The notes: generated by a model from the sequence alone, not told the origin. A stretch of DNA of 64,000 nt from Aliivibrio wodanis (GCA_000953695.1 LN554846.1:2860151-2924150), one strand, 5' to 3'. Counted from the first letter of the stretch, positions 29,082 to 39,098 are shown. Translations and numbers: made by a program.

Positions 29082-31163
29082 ATGACCAACGCAATGCTTT
29101 CTGCTATTCCATTAACCTCTCTTTCTGGTGTTGGAGCCAAGGTAGCAGAAAAGCTCGAAAAAATTGGGTTGGTCACTATTCAAGACTTATTATTCCACCT
29201 TCCTCTTCGCTATGAAGACAGAACTCGTGTTTACCCAATGGCACGAGTTCATTCTGGTTTATTTGCAGCAGTGCAAGGCAAAATCATGTCTTGTGATATG
29301 CAATTTGGCAAACGAAAAATGCTGTTAGTCAAAATTAGCGACGGCAACGGAACCATTACCTTACGTTTTTTTAATTTTAATGCCGGAATGAAAAACAGTT
29401 TCAATGAAGGAAAACTGGTTCATGCCTATGGTGAAATTAAGCGTGGTGGAAGTGGTTTAGAGATTGTTCATCCTGAATATCAATTTCATACCCCTTCTAA
29501 ACCTTTAGATATAGAAGTCACATTAACGCCAGTCTATTCAACAACCGATGGTCTACGTCAAAACACACTACGCAGTTTGACCGATCAAGCGTTAGAGTTG
29601 CTCGATAAAACAGCTGTTACTGAGTTATTACCTCAAGGTTTATATAATAACCAAATTACCCTAAGCCAAGCACTGCATATTATTCATCGCCCTGACCCTT
29701 CAATTAATCTTGATGCATTTGACGAAGGGAAACACCCAGCTCAACAACGTTTAATTATGGAAGAATTATTAGCTCAAAATCTTTCAATGCTTTCAATTCG
29801 AAGTAAAGGCCAACAAGAAAATGCATTACCACTGGCGACAGTATCTGACTTAAAACAAAAGTTATTAGCCCAACTGCCTTTCACGCCTACCGGAGCTCAA
29901 CAACGTGTTGTGGCAGAGATAGAACAAGATTTAACAAAACCACACCCAATGATGCGTTTAGTTCAGGGGGATGTTGGTTCTGGGAAAACCTTAGTTGCCG
30001 CATTAGCAGCCGTACAAGCAATTGAACATGGCTATCAAGTCGTTTTAATGGCACCCACCGAATTATTAGCAGAGCAACACGCAGTAAACTTTGGTCATTG
30101 GTTTGAAAGCATGGGGATCCCTGTTGGTTGGTTAGCAGGAAAACTCACCGGTAAAGCAAAAGAGAAGGAATTAGCTCGTATTGCCAGTGGTGAAGCCAAG
30201 ATGATAGTGGGTACTCACGCCCTATTTCAACAGCACGTTGAGTTCCACCACCTTGCTTTAGTGATTATTGATGAACAACACCGCTTTGGGGTTGATCAAC
30301 GTCTAGAGCTACGAGAGAAAGGCGAGAAAGACGGTGCTTACCCACACCAGTTGATCATGACAGCAACGCCTATTCCAAGAACCTTAGCCATGACGGCGTA
30401 TGCAGATCTAGAAACCTCAGTCATCGATGAGCTCCCGCCTGGTCGAACCCCAATTCAAACCATTGCTTTGCCTGATACAAGACGCGATGAAATCGTCAAC
30501 AAAGTAAGAAGTGCTTGTGTGAATGATGGACGACAAGCGTATTGGGTTTGTACTTTAATTGATGACTCCGAAGTACTTGAAGCTCAAGCCGCCTCAGATA
30601 CAGCTGACGCATTACGACTGCAGCTGCCCGAGCTGAATATTGGTTTAGTCCATGGTCGAATGAAATCAAAAGAAAAACAGCAGATCATGCAGGAATTTAA
30701 GGAAGGTAGGCTTCACTTGTTAGTGGCCACTACGGTTATTGAAGTGGGTGTTGATGTCCCCAACTCTAGTTTAATGATCATAGAGAACCCAGAACGCTTA
30801 GGCTTAGCTCAATTACACCAATTGCGCGGTCGAGTGGGTCGAGGTTCTGTCGCCAGTCATTGTGTGTTGCTCTATCATTCTCCGCTATCAAAAACAGCAC
30901 AAAAACGTTTAAGTGTTCTACGTGAAAGTAATGATGGCTTTGTGATTGCCCAACGGGATTTAGAAATCCGAGGACCAGGTGAATTACTGGGAACAAAACA
31001 GACCGGACTGGCTGATTTTAAAATTGCAGACTTGGTTCGAGATCAGCATTTAATTCCTGAAGTACAACGCATTGCACGTCACTTACATGATAATTACCCT
31101 GACAATGCTAAAGCTATTGTTCTGCGTTGGTTAGGCGAACGAGAGATTTATTCAAACGCATAA
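29082..31163 (+). CDS. recG: ATP-dependent DNA helicase RecG
   Basis: RecG remodels stalled replication forks and branch-migrates Holliday junctions. The 693-residue protein equals the E. coli length. It has an N-terminal wedge/OB domain (residues 1-160), the helicase motifs GDVGSGKTLVA (Walker A, motif I), DEQHRFG (motif II), MTATPIPRTLAM (motif III) and GRVGRGSVASHC (motif VI), and a C-terminal TRG region. In E. coli recG ends the spoT operon; here it follows a DUF2500 gene instead. Confidence 0.97.
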   Translation: MTNAMLSAIPLTSLSGVGAKVAEKLEKIGLVTIQDLLFHLPLRYEDRTRVYPMARVHSGLFAAVQGKIMSCDMQFGKRKMLLVKISDGNGTITLRFFNFNAGMKNSFNEGKLVHAYGEIKRGGSGLEIVHPEYQFHTPSKPLDIEVTLTPVYSTTDGLRQNTLRSLTDQALELLDKTAVTELLPQGLYNNQITLSQALHIIHRPDPSINLDAFDEGKHPAQQRLIMEELLAQNLSMLSIRSKGQQENALPLATVSDLKQKLLAQLPFTPTGAQQRVVAEIEQDLTKPHPMMRLVQGDVGSGKTLVAALAAVQAIEHGYQVVLMAPTELLAEQHAVNFGHWFESMGIPVGWLAGKLTGKAKEKELARIASGEAKMIVGTHALFQQHVEFHHLALVIIDEQHRFGVDQRLELREKGEKDGAYPHQLIMTATPIPRTLAMTAYADLETSVIDELPPGRTPIQTIALPDTRRDEIVNKVRSACVNDGRQAYWVCTLIDDSEVLEAQAASDTADALRLQLPELNIGLVHGRMKSKEKQQIMQEFKEGRLHLLVATTVIEVGVDVPNSSLMIIENPERLGLAQLHQLRGRVGRGSVASHCVLLYHSPLSKTAQKRLSVLRESNDGFVIAQRDLEIRGPGELLGTKQTGLADFKIADLVRDQHLIPEVQRIARHLHDNYPDNAKAIVLRWLGEREIYSNA

Positions 31164-31260
31164 ATAATACCGAACACAGTAAGTAAGTGATTAGAAATAG
31201 CGCAGGAAAAAGGCTAGGGTGAACAGTTATTTACTACGATTGGTATAATATTACTCTCAT
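31164..31260. repeat. Possible remnant of a vibrio intergenic repeat
   Basis: The stretch after recG contains, on the minus strand, ATACCAATCGTAGTAAATAA at its right end and CTGTGTTCGGTAT near its left end. Intergenic sequences starting with ATACCAAT are common miniature repeats in vibrios and related genera as far as I recall. Only one copy is in the window, so repeat status could not be verified. Confidence 0.35.
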
Positions 31261-31273
31261 AAACAACAGACAC

Positions 31274-31302
31274 AAAAAAGGTGAGTACCCACTCACCTTT
31301 TT
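31274..31302. terminator. Bidirectional terminator between recG and nfuA
   Basis: AAAAAGGTGAGT pairs perfectly with ACTCACCTTTTT around a 4-5 base loop, for the convergent recG and nfuA. Confidence 0.9.
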
Positions 31303-31325
31303 AACTCGTTGATTAAGCAAAACTT

Positions 31326-31910
31326 TTAGTAGTAAGAGTGCTCACCACGATCATGTTCAGTTAAATCTTTAACTGCTGTCAGTTCACCTTCAAATTGAAC
31401 TAGCAGTTCTTTTTCGATGCCTTCTTTTAGAGTCACATCTACCATTGAACAACCGTTACAACCACCACCGAACTGAACGATTGCAATGCCAGCTTCCGTG
31501 ATCTCCATCAGACTAACGTGACCACCGTGACCAGCAAGCTGTGGATTAACTTGAGTTTGAATTGCGTATTCAACACGTTCAAATAAAGGTGCATCATCGT
31601 TTACTTTACGCATTTTTGCGTTTGGTGCTTTCAATGTTAATTGAGAGCCCATTTTGTCAGTAACATAATCAATGTCAGCATCTTCAAGAAAAGGCAAGCT
31701 TAACTCATCAACATACGCTGATAACTTTTCAAATTTCAACTCAGTATCATTCGCTTCGATTGCTTCTGGTGGGCAATAAGAAACACCACACTCTGCGTTT
31801 TGAGTGCCCGGATTCACAACGAATACACGGATGTTTGTCCCTTCTGGCTGTTGTGCTAGAAGTTTTGCAAAATGCTCTTGGGCACTTTCAGTAATATTGA
31901 TTGAAGACAC
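31326..31910 (-). CDS. nfuA: Fe/S biogenesis protein NfuA
   Basis: NfuA carries a 4Fe-4S cluster to apoproteins under oxidative or iron stress. The 194-residue protein has an A-type N-terminal domain (CGVSYC, C41 and C46) and a C-terminal Nfu domain with the cluster-binding CNGC motif (C151, C154) in [12 protein letters not shown]. The end [11 protein letters not shown] is as in E. coli. The start is a GTG at 31910 with AGG at 8-base spacing; no nearer ATG fits the family. It is a single gene. Confidence 0.96.
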   Translation of the reverse strand: MSSINITESAQEHFAKLLAQQPEGTNIRVFVVNPGTQNAECGVSYCPPEAIEANDTELKFEKLSAYVDELSLPFLEDADIDYVTDKMGSQLTLKAPNAKMRKVNDDAPLFERVEYAIQTQVNPQLAGHGGHVSLMEITEAGIAIVQFGGGCNGCSMVDVTLKEGIEKELLVQFEGELTAVKDLTEHDRGEHSYY

Positions 31911-32028
31911 AAGTAATACCTGACTAAATTAGTATGATTAAGGATTGTACTCTGAAAACGAATTGTTTTCGAGTAGCACCCTCAAATTATACCAACCTTA
32001 ATAATTGATTTATCAAGATTGGAGCAAA

Positions 32029-32847
32029 TTATTTGCATGTTAATATTTTATTCCAAGGTAAATTCTCATCACCTAATACAATAAAATTCGGATTCTCTAG
32101 CGACTCTCTTTCGTTATAAGAAAGCGGTTCAAGTTCTGTCGATAATATACGACCTCCAGCCTCTTGAACAATACATTGTGTTGCTGCTGTATCCCATTCA
32201 CCTGTTGGGCCTAAGCGCAAATAGCAATCTACTGCACCTTCAGCAACCAAACACGCTTTTAAGGCAGCTGAACCTAAAGGAACTAAATCATAATTCCATT
32301 CAGGACTCATACAACGCGTAATATTATTTATGTCTTGGCGACGGCTGATAGCTATTGCAATTGGTTGTTTTTCATCTTCATGTTTTAAGGTACTAATACG
32401 AATACTTTCATCCATATCCGGGATTTTCCAAGCACCTTTACCTTCATAAGCGTAATACGTAACACCAGAAACAGGGCCATAAACCACCCCCATTACCGGA
32501 CGATTATTTTCAACCAAAGCTATAATCGTAGCGAAATCACCACTACGGGCAATAAATTCTTGGGTTCCATCTAGTGGGTCAACTAACCAATAACGATCCC
32601 ATTTCTTTCGCTGTTCTAATGCAATATCAGCGTCTTCTTCTGACAAGACTGGGATATCTGGCGTCAATTGAGACAGTTTTTCCATTATTAATTTATGAGC
32701 GGCTAAATCGGCACTGGTAACTGGTGTATCATCCGATTTAGTAAATTCTTCAAAATCACCTTTTTCATAAATATCAAGAATAAGCTGACCTGATGCGCGT
32801 GCAATATTGATCACCTCTGGTAGCAGATGAGAAAGTGTCGAATTCAT
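32029..32847 (-). CDS. cysQ: 3'(2'),5'-bisphosphate nucleotidase
   Basis: CysQ hydrolyses 3'-phosphoadenosine 5'-phosphate (PAP) to AMP, clearing the toxic by-product of sulfate assimilation. The 272-residue protein belongs to the Li+-sensitive inositol-phosphatase family: the metal-binding motifs are SEED (in PVLSEEDAD), DPLDGTQEF and the distal WDTAATQCIVQEAGG. The ATG at 32847 has AGGAG eight bases upstream. It follows nudE at a five-base gap and ends the unit that begins with the gsp genes. Confidence 0.95.
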   Translation of the reverse strand: MNSTLSHLLPEVINIARASGQLILDIYEKGDFEEFTKSDDTPVTSADLAAHKLIMEKLSQLTPDIPVLSEEDADIALEQRKKWDRYWLVDPLDGTQEFIARSGDFATIIALVENNRPVMGVVYGPVSGVTYYAYEGKGAWKIPDMDESIRISTLKHEDEKQPIAIAISRRQDINNITRCMSPEWNYDLVPLGSAALKACLVAEGAVDCYLRLGPTGEWDTAATQCIVQEAGGRILSTELEPLSYNERESLENPNFIVLGDENLPWNKILTCK

Positions 32848-32852
32848 CAATA

Positions 32853-33404
32853 TTACTCCTTTGCTAAAAATTGTTGAGCAAGCAATAATGCACTAATACA
32901 CCTCGCTTCTGAAAAATCAAGATGATGTAATAACTCTGACGCTTGTGCCAAAGGCCAGCGAACAATATCTAACGGCTCGGGTTCATCGCCTTCAAGCTGC
33001 TCTGGATATAAGTCTTCAGCTACAAATAATGTCATCTTGCTTGAAAAATACGATGGTGCTAATACCAATTCTTTTAATGGTGTTAATGCCTTAGACCCAA
33101 AGCCAATTTCTTCTTTTAGCTCTCGATTTGCTGCTTCTAATGGCGTTTCACCTTTATCAATTAAGCCTTTAGGAAATCCTAATTCATAGCTTTCTGTTCC
33201 AACAGCATATTCTCGAATTAAAAGTAAATCGCCTTGCTCTGTCACTGGCACCATCATCACAGCATGGCGTCCACTCGGTTTCATTCTTTCGTAAGTACGC
33301 TCAACGCCATTAGAGAAACGTAAATCCACCGACTCAATACAAAACAATGTTGATTGTGCTTTAATGCGTTTATCTAAAATCGTCGGCAACTGTTTTTTAG
33401 CCAT
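32853..33404 (-). CDS. nudE: ADP-sugar/ADP-compounds Nudix hydrolase
   Basis: NudE cleaves ADP-ribose, diadenosine tri- and tetraphosphates and NADH. The 183-residue protein has a complete Nudix box, beginning GFPKGLIDKGE and ending REL-KEEIGFG, with all metal-binding glutamates. It lies nine bases after the gspN stop and five bases before cysQ. Both gaps are short enough for one transcript, although no function links them to secretion. Confidence 0.94.
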   Translation of the reverse strand: MAKKQLPTILDKRIKAQSTLFCIESVDLRFSNGVERTYERMKPSGRHAVMMVPVTEQGDLLLIREYAVGTESYELGFPKGLIDKGETPLEAANRELKEEIGFGSKALTPLKELVLAPSYFSSKMTLFVAEDLYPEQLEGDEPEPLDIVRWPLAQASELLHHLDFSEARCISALLLAQQFLAKE

Positions 33405-33413
33405 CGTATTTCC

Positions 33414-34175
33414 TTACAGACGTCCTGAATAAGTCACTTTATATTGCCCTTTTGCATCCGGCTTGCCTAGCCATTTAAGCTGACTTCTTAAACTTGGTGA
33501 AAAATGTGTTTCTGGTTTAAACCATCCATTCACTTGATAAGATCGATTCGGATTCAATACCACATCAAATTGGCTTGCTACATCTTTCGATGACTGCCTA
33601 CTTTTTACTGTCACTTTATTATCAATACAAGCTACATCAGCTATCACAGTATCTGGGTTTATATTACCTAGCGGTGAAATGATTTCACCTCCAGACCAAA
33701 CCACCTCCCCTGTTGCTTGCTTACACCATGGTTGACCTTGTTGGAAATATTCAACACTAATCTCAGCTTGCCCCTGTAATGAAACGGGAATAGCCATTGG
33801 TAATCTCTTCATCACATTAGCGATTGGAAAAGAAATCACCATATTTTCAGCATATGCACCCATTGATACGCTATATCCGATCGTACCTTTACCACGTAAG
33901 TCTAGCTCACTACCACGACCAAAGCGCACAGAGAAAACTGCGTGCCCTTTTAAAATTGCTAATGGGTCAATTTGCCATTGAACTTGACCATAATTAATTC
34001 GCTGCCACGATAATGAATCAACTTGTCCTTTCCATGGCGTACCTGATAACCCAGTCAATTTTAATTGTCTAACTTTAGGGGCTTGATCAACAATCCATTG
34101 GATTGGCACATGAAGTAATGCACTCAACGTAAAAAAAGTAGAAAAAACCGTCGCAATTAGTAATTTAAACTTCAT
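33414..34175 (-). CDS. gspN: Type II secretion system protein N
   Basis: GspN (EpsN) is an inner-membrane protein of the type II secretion system, with one N-terminal span (residues 1-22) and a periplasmic remainder; it is often dispensable for secretion. The 253-residue size is standard. It overlaps gspM by four bases (ATGA) and is the last gsp gene of the operon. Identification rests on position and on its overall pattern. Confidence 0.92.
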   Translation of the reverse strand: MKFKLLIATVFSTFFTLSALLHVPIQWIVDQAPKVRQLKLTGLSGTPWKGQVDSLSWQRINYGQVQWQIDPLAILKGHAVFSVRFGRGSELDLRGKGTIGYSVSMGAYAENMVISFPIANVMKRLPMAIPVSLQGQAEISVEYFQQGQPWCKQATGEVVWSGGEIISPLGNINPDTVIADVACIDNKVTVKSRQSSKDVASQFDVVLNPNRSYQVNGWFKPETHFSPSLRSQLKWLGKPDAKGQYKVTYSGRL

Positions 34176-34660
34176 GACGCTTCTCTCGTTAACTGTAGAC
34201 GATTCACTTCAACCATTCCTTCTACGTCTGTTTTGTTGATATCTAAAAATTGAATATTAACGCCTTGTGAATCACGTAAATACGCTAACCAATTAATTAA
34301 TGAATTAAACGGTAACGGTTTTATCCATACTTGCATTTGCTCACCACGAGGCTGCATACGGATCAACTCAATCTTAAATTGACGCGTACTGCTTGGGATC
34401 ACTTGATTCATTGGCTGAATAGAAGTTTGAGAGGTTGATGATCCTCCTCTTAAAGTCACTATCGTGTCCGCTTTTTTCTGCACCCACGTTAATAAGCTTC
34501 TCTCGCTATTAATTCGGTTTTGAGCAATTTCAGCACGATCGTTTAGAGGCTTTATTCCTCCCCAATACACGGCTGCTACCAATAATGCAATACTGCCACC
34601 ACCAACGAGTACTCGCTCTCGTGGTGAGATACTTTGCCACCAGGTCATTAAGGCTTTCAT
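34172..34660 (-). CDS. gspM: Type II secretion system protein M
   Basis: GspM (EpsM) is an inner-membrane assembly platform subunit that pairs with GspL. The 162-residue protein has the expected short cytoplasmic N terminus (MTWWQSISPRERV), one membrane span (about 16-35) and a periplasmic ferredoxin-like domain. Its start overlaps the gspL stop by one base, and it overlaps gspN by four, so translation is coupled. Confidence 0.94.
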   Translation of the reverse strand: MKALMTWWQSISPRERVLVGGGSIALLVAAVYWGGIKPLNDRAEIAQNRINSERSLLTWVQKKADTIVTLRGGSSTSQTSIQPMNQVIPSSTRQFKIELIRMQPRGEQMQVWIKPLPFNSLINWLAYLRDSQGVNIQFLDINKTDVEGMVEVNRLQLTREAS

Positions 34661-35910
34661 TATTTTCTCCTAATAATAATCGCACCAAACACTTGGCCTT
34701 GATTTTTATTTAATTGCCCTTGCTCAACATCAAACTTGTTATTTAATTCTGACGTTAATTGCTCAAAATATGGAAAATCTGATGCACTGGCTTGTAGGCG
34801 TAATTCATCGCGTTTACCATCAAATTTTAAGCTCTGTAATTTCACTTGAGGTACTTTAACTAAATAAGGAGCTAACTCAGACATCCAAGCTAATAGATCA
34901 TCACCACCCGATCCACCTTGTAAGCGTACTTCTTCTTTTTTCATTTGAGATTTTAAATAACTAACCGTAGGAATTTTACGTTTCCCAGGGAAAATATCTC
35001 TAAAAACACGTTCACTTTCGGCCCGCAATGCAATGCTGTGTTGCTCTAATCTTTGTACTTCTGCAATATGCTGAGCAACAAAAGCCACCATGACCAAACC
35101 AAATGCTAAAATCACCTTATGCCAAATTCGCCAATGTTTACGCCATGAAGATTGAGGGCGATATCGACCACTAAGTAAGTTCACTTTAGTGCGTAACGAT
35201 CCCTCAGCTAAAAGTTGCATCACAAGCTCTGGGGGTTCTTGCACCGACTTGGTGTTTGCTACGTTAACCAGACAAGGAGAATAACTATGAAGAATATAAT
35301 CTGAAGTAACCTCTCCTTCGTCGGGATCATTTTCTTCTTCTGAAGAAGCCGTTGTATTTACTACTAAGCCCTCAATTAACATCGGCATCCATTCGGATTC
35401 TGCGACAGCTCCTTGATACTCATCAAAACGTAATAACCACTGTCGATTAAGCTCAACCATAGACACACCGTCATGATGCAAAGGCAATGCTAATACATCA
35501 GGGATCAAGCGTTTAGTATGAATACCCGCATCAGCAAGCTGTTCAATCCACGTTGTCATTTTTTGATGCTCAACAATAGCTACCTGAGCAAGCTTGGCTG
35601 TTTTACTCAAAATAACAATGTGCATCTCATCTACATCTTGTGCCAAATCATCTTCGACGATAAAAGGTAGCATTGATGAAAACTGTCGAGCCGCGCCCTC
35701 TGGTATTGCGACTTCTCTTAATACTATGTCGCTACTTGGTAAAAGCACTGAGACCATTCGTTGCTCGCTATATTTCAATAACGAACTAAGATCCTCTGCA
35801 GGACTCAACTCTCCAGAAGCGATTACTTCATTATTTTCTGGTGACCAGACTATCCATTGAATGGGATCTGATGGCTGACTATTCAGCCTTATTATCAGAT
35901 GTTCGCTCAC
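34660..35910 (-). CDS. gspL: Type II secretion system protein L
   Basis: GspL (EpsL) anchors the GspE ATPase to the inner membrane. The 416-residue protein has a large N-terminal cytoplasmic actin-like domain (about 1-255), one membrane span (about 265-285, KVILAFGLVMVAFVAQHI) and a periplasmic domain. The start is GTG with GGAGG five bases upstream. The coding region overlaps the gspK 3' end by 32 bases in another frame. Confidence 0.93.
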   Translation of the reverse strand: MSEHLIIRLNSQPSDPIQWIVWSPENNEVIASGELSPAEDLSSLLKYSEQRMVSVLLPSSDIVLREVAIPEGAARQFSSMLPFIVEDDLAQDVDEMHIVILSKTAKLAQVAIVEHQKMTTWIEQLADAGIHTKRLIPDVLALPLHHDGVSMVELNRQWLLRFDEYQGAVAESEWMPMLIEGLVVNTTASSEEENDPDEGEVTSDYILHSYSPCLVNVANTKSVQEPPELVMQLLAEGSLRTKVNLLSGRYRPQSSWRKHWRIWHKVILAFGLVMVAFVAQHIAEVQRLEQHSIALRAESERVFRDIFPGKRKIPTVSYLKSQMKKEEVRLQGGSGGDDLLAWMSELAPYLVKVPQVKLQSLKFDGKRDELRLQASASDFPYFEQLTSELNNKFDVEQGQLNKNQGQVFGAIIIRRK

Positions 35911-36922
35911 TCATTCCTCCATATTGGCGACGGACAACGTTCACCACTTTTTTATCACTGCTATGCAATAAAGAACGCACACGTACGCGCGAATCTTCTA
36001 CTAATACTTGAGCATCTAACTCAAAAAACTGACTACTAACCGACAAGTAAGGTTTCGCTTGTTTACGAGTTTTGGCATCAATTCGACTGATCACACTTTC
36101 GGCAAGAAAATCATCAATACTGTTCCAACCATCAAACGGTCGATCTTCTAATAAACTTCTAGCATCACTCTCACTTAAATTAGGTGAGAATAAAGCAACT
36201 AATACATTGGCATTGTCAGGTGTTAATGTATTTATATTCAAATACCAATTATCACTTGGTATAGCACAAACTAACGATGAAACTTTCTCGATAACTTCTG
36301 CTGTTACGCCATTAATAGCACGCAACTCACTAGCATCACCTATCCAACTATTGGGTGCTAAATAAGCAGGTTTAAAAGATTGATACGTGCTGTCTTCTAC
36401 ACCAGACATAGATCGAACCATGTCATCTTCATCGAGGTATTCCCACGTAGAGTCAGCAATAACTTCCGCTAAATAATTTTCTATTTCAACCGACTCTAAT
36501 AAATTCATCCATACTTTTACTAAAAATGGACGCTGAGAAGGGTCATTACTAGGTTTTACTTGGCTTAGTGCATTTAAATTAAAACACGCTTGTTTATCTT
36601 TTATTCCACCAAACGCTTCACCATAATCTAATGGATAAATGGTTTCTTCTGTTGCCCACACTTGGCTTAAATTAATAGTATCACCATCTTTATATGCTTC
36701 TTCGATACCTGTTTTTGCTAACGCTTCTACACCAACAGAATACCAATATGCTTGCTGGTGATTAACTTGATTTTGCGCACGATGAAATTGAATAAATAGA
36801 CGTTCTGACATTTGTGCTGCTATCGTTGCCATAATGGCAAGCAGTAATAGCACAACAATAAGAGCAACACCTTTTTGCTTACTTGCAGACGGAGTAAAAT
36901 TCGATCTTTTACCTACTATCAT
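35879..36922 (-). CDS. gspK: Type II secretion system minor pseudopilin K
   Basis: GspK caps the pseudopilus tip together with GspI and GspJ. The 347-residue protein has a prepilin-like N terminus, KQKG|VALIVVLLLLA, cut after the glycine; the glutamate normally at +5 is absent, which is a known trait of GspK. The large globular part follows. It overlaps gspJ by four bases and gspL by 32. Confidence 0.95.
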   Translation of the reverse strand: MIVGKRSNFTPSASKQKGVALIVVLLLLAIMATIAAQMSERLFIQFHRAQNQVNHQQAYWYSVGVEALAKTGIEEAYKDGDTINLSQVWATEETIYPLDYGEAFGGIKDKQACFNLNALSQVKPSNDPSQRPFLVKVWMNLLESVEIENYLAEVIADSTWEYLDEDDMVRSMSGVEDSTYQSFKPAYLAPNSWIGDASELRAINGVTAEVIEKVSSLVCAIPSDNWYLNINTLTPDNANVLVALFSPNLSESDARSLLEDRPFDGWNSIDDFLAESVISRIDAKTRKQAKPYLSVSSQFFELDAQVLVEDSRVRVRSLLHSSDKKVVNVVRRQYGGMSERTSDNKAE

Positions 36923-37596
36923 GATTCACCTTCATCTCTTGAAGCATCACCACTTTGGCTTGAGCTACTTTCGACTTTTGAACCAGAAGTTAAATAGATA
37001 CGCTCTACATCACCATAATCTTTAAAGGTTATTATCATTTTGACCGCTTTAGGCAGCTGATTTTTTATTTTCCATATTTTCAGCCATTTTTTTCCGTCAT
37101 AGAATTCAAATTTAAGATCATCAACTTTATCAATTAAAGGTGTGACGACTGGATCTTGCCCAACAGGAGTATCAGGGTAACGCCACCACAACCGTTCAAT
37201 TGTACCTTCCATTAAACGATATCCAACTTTGGTAATATCACCACGAGGAAAAGCATTTTGAGGGTTTTTCCAGCCTAAACGCACAAAGAGAATACCTTGA
37301 GACTCGGACTCTAAAAGGTATTCTTCTACGACAAGTAATTTATCAGATACTTTTTCACCATGAGTACGAAATTGACGAGCAACAATTTGACGAAAATCAT
37401 TATCTAAAAAAACCAAACTGCGTTGTAAGGCTTTAATGCGATTACTTTTTTCTAATGACTGTTCATTACTGCGCTGTACTTGGTTTAGTACTTGATAGGC
37501 AGAAAAACTTAAGGTGGCAAACACTGAGATCGCGACCATCACTTCAATAAGCGTGAAGCCTCGATACTTTTTCTGATTAGAACTACGGCGCAACAT
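36919..37596 (-). CDS. gspJ: Type II secretion system minor pseudopilin J
   Basis: The 225-residue protein has a class III prepilin signal: KKYRG|FTLIEVMVAI, with the processing glycine and E+5. GspJ is part of the pseudopilus tip complex (I-J-K). Its start overlaps gspI by 14 bases, and its stop overlaps gspK by four. Confidence 0.96.
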   Translation of the reverse strand: MLRRSSNQKKYRGFTLIEVMVAISVFATLSFSAYQVLNQVQRSNEQSLEKSNRIKALQRSLVFLDNDFRQIVARQFRTHGEKVSDKLLVVEEYLLESESQGILFVRLGWKNPQNAFPRGDITKVGYRLMEGTIERLWWRYPDTPVGQDPVVTPLIDKVDDLKFEFYDGKKWLKIWKIKNQLPKAVKMIITFKDYGDVERIYLTSGSKVESSSSQSGDASRDEGES

Positions 37597-37963
37597 AGGT
37601 TCTTACCGTTAATAAGGGAGATTGTTGATCTTTGGTTGTCGCAACAGACACATCAACCGACTTTAAAATATCAGACGTCGTTTTTACTGGTGCGATAGTC
37701 CAATACCATGTTTGGCCTGCCAATTCTGTTTCCCCTTTTTTAATCGAGGTTGGCGGTTTATCTAACATCATTAATGCCATTTGGTTATCAACCACCATAG
37801 AGGCGAACGTTTTTTCTTCTAAATAACTTAACGTATTAATATGTTGAGTCACAGAACGAAGTACACTCAAGGCTGCCGTAGCAAAGATAGCCAGAGCAAC
37901 CAACACCTCAAGCAGAGTCATGCCTTTATTTAATGCTCGACGACTTGATGAAGAATTACTCAT
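37583..37963 (-). CDS. gspI: Type II secretion system minor pseudopilin I
   Basis: The 126-residue protein has a prepilin signal NKG|MTLLEVLVALAIF with E+5, the usual start of GspI, and a short beta-rich domain. GspI seeds the tip complex. I place the start at the ATG at 37963; the frame starting one codon earlier would use TTG. It overlaps gspH by eight bases. Confidence 0.95.
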   Translation of the reverse strand: MSNSSSSRRALNKGMTLLEVLVALAIFATAALSVLRSVTQHINTLSYLEEKTFASMVVDNQMALMMLDKPPTSIKKGETELAGQTWYWTIAPVKTTSDILKSVDVSVATTKDQQSPLLTVRTYVAP

Positions 37964-38552
37964 CAATCTCTTCCCCTGGCTTAATTAAAATGATCACACC
38001 GGATTCATCCACTTTAATTAACCACATTTTATCATCTACATTACCACGCTCATTAGCAGGTAAAAAACGAACAATAAATGGGGTCATTTCTCCGCTTGAT
38101 AACACCATCACTTGAGGAGGTTTCGGCTTTTCCTTTTCTTCAACGTCAGCAAACATCTCTTCATCAAACAACGAGCCCGGTTCAAATAAACGGTCATCGT
38201 CAGCCCATGCAGAGCCGCCGAGTTCCATTTCGAAGGTAATGTCATCTTCCATTTTCACTTCGGTAAAAAAGCGACTTTTCTCAAGAGGCTGCCAACCATC
38301 TGACTTTAAGGTCATAAAGCGATATTCTTGTCGCTCTTGACTAAAGTAGATGCCGTAATCCATCCCGTTGAGTAAAGCATCCTCATTAAGAAGTTGTACT
38401 AGCTGATAAAAACGTGAGGCTTGCTCTTCAAGTTGATCGTCATTACTTTCAGGTAAACTCATGATAACCGCCATCGAACTCACCGACAGCAGCACCAATA
38501 CCAACATAATTTCGATTAGGGTAAACCCAACCTCACGTTTTATTTTCATCAT
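37956..38552 (-). CDS. gspH: Type II secretion system minor pseudopilin H
   Basis: The 198-residue protein has a prepilin signal REVG|FTLIEIMLVLVLL with E+5. GspH links the pseudopilus tip to the GspG shaft. Two adjacent ATGs at 38552 and 38549 are both possible starts. A 30-base gap precedes the stop codon of gspG's frame, so it lies in the same transcript. Confidence 0.95.
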   Translation of the reverse strand: MMKIKREVGFTLIEIMLVLVLLSVSSMAVIMSLPESNDDQLEEQASRFYQLVQLLNEDALLNGMDYGIYFSQERQEYRFMTLKSDGWQPLEKSRFFTEVKMEDDITFEMELGGSAWADDDRLFEPGSLFDEEMFADVEEKEKPKPPQVMVLSSGEMTPFIVRFLPANERGNVDDKMWLIKVDESGVIILIKPGEEIDE

Positions 38553-38582
38553 TGCTCTTATTCTAACTATAAAGCTTATGAC

Positions 38583-39035
38583 TTATTGAAAGTCTTGCAT
38601 GTTCCAATTGCCAATATCTGCATTAGCACCTTCACCGCCTTCTTGACCATCCGCACCTAATGAGAAGATATCAATTGTGCCGTTATCACCAGGGCTTAAG
38701 TACTGGTATTCATTGCCCCATGGATCATTTGGTAAGCGACGAATATAACCGTCAGCACGGTAATTACGAGGCTCAGGCGTTGCTGATGGTTTAGATACTA
38801 ATGCTTCTAAACCTTGATCTGTTGATGGGTACACGCTGTTATCTAGCTTGTACATATCTAATGAGTTTTCTAGCGCTACTATATCAGTGATCGCTTTTTG
38901 TTGATCGGCCTTCTCTTTGTTACCCAGTAAGTTTGGAACAACTAAGCTCGCTAACACACCAAGAATAACGATAACAACCATCACTTCTAAAAGAGTAAAG
39001 CCGCCTTGTTTACGTTGAGCTGAATTGACTTGCAT
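38583..39035 (-). CDS. gspG: Type II secretion system major pseudopilin G
   Basis: GspG is the main pseudopilus shaft protein. The 150-residue protein has the prepilin signal KQGG|FTLLEVMVVIVILGVLAS and the conserved major-pseudopilin body with DNSVYPSTDQGLEALV, calcium-loop region near NDPWGNEYQYLSPG and C-terminal GADGQEGGEG. TAGGAG lies eight bases before the start. Prepilin peptidase (GspO/PilD) is needed to process it but is not encoded in this window. Confidence 0.97.
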   Translation of the reverse strand: MQVNSAQRKQGGFTLLEVMVVIVILGVLASLVVPNLLGNKEKADQQKAITDIVALENSLDMYKLDNSVYPSTDQGLEALVSKPSATPEPRNYRADGYIRRLPNDPWGNEYQYLSPGDNGTIDIFSLGADGQEGGEGANADIGNWNMQDFQ

Positions 39036-39098
39036 GGAATAACTCCTAACGTTAAAAATTCATATATAAATAAAAAGAAAAATAGATAGCAGTGAATG

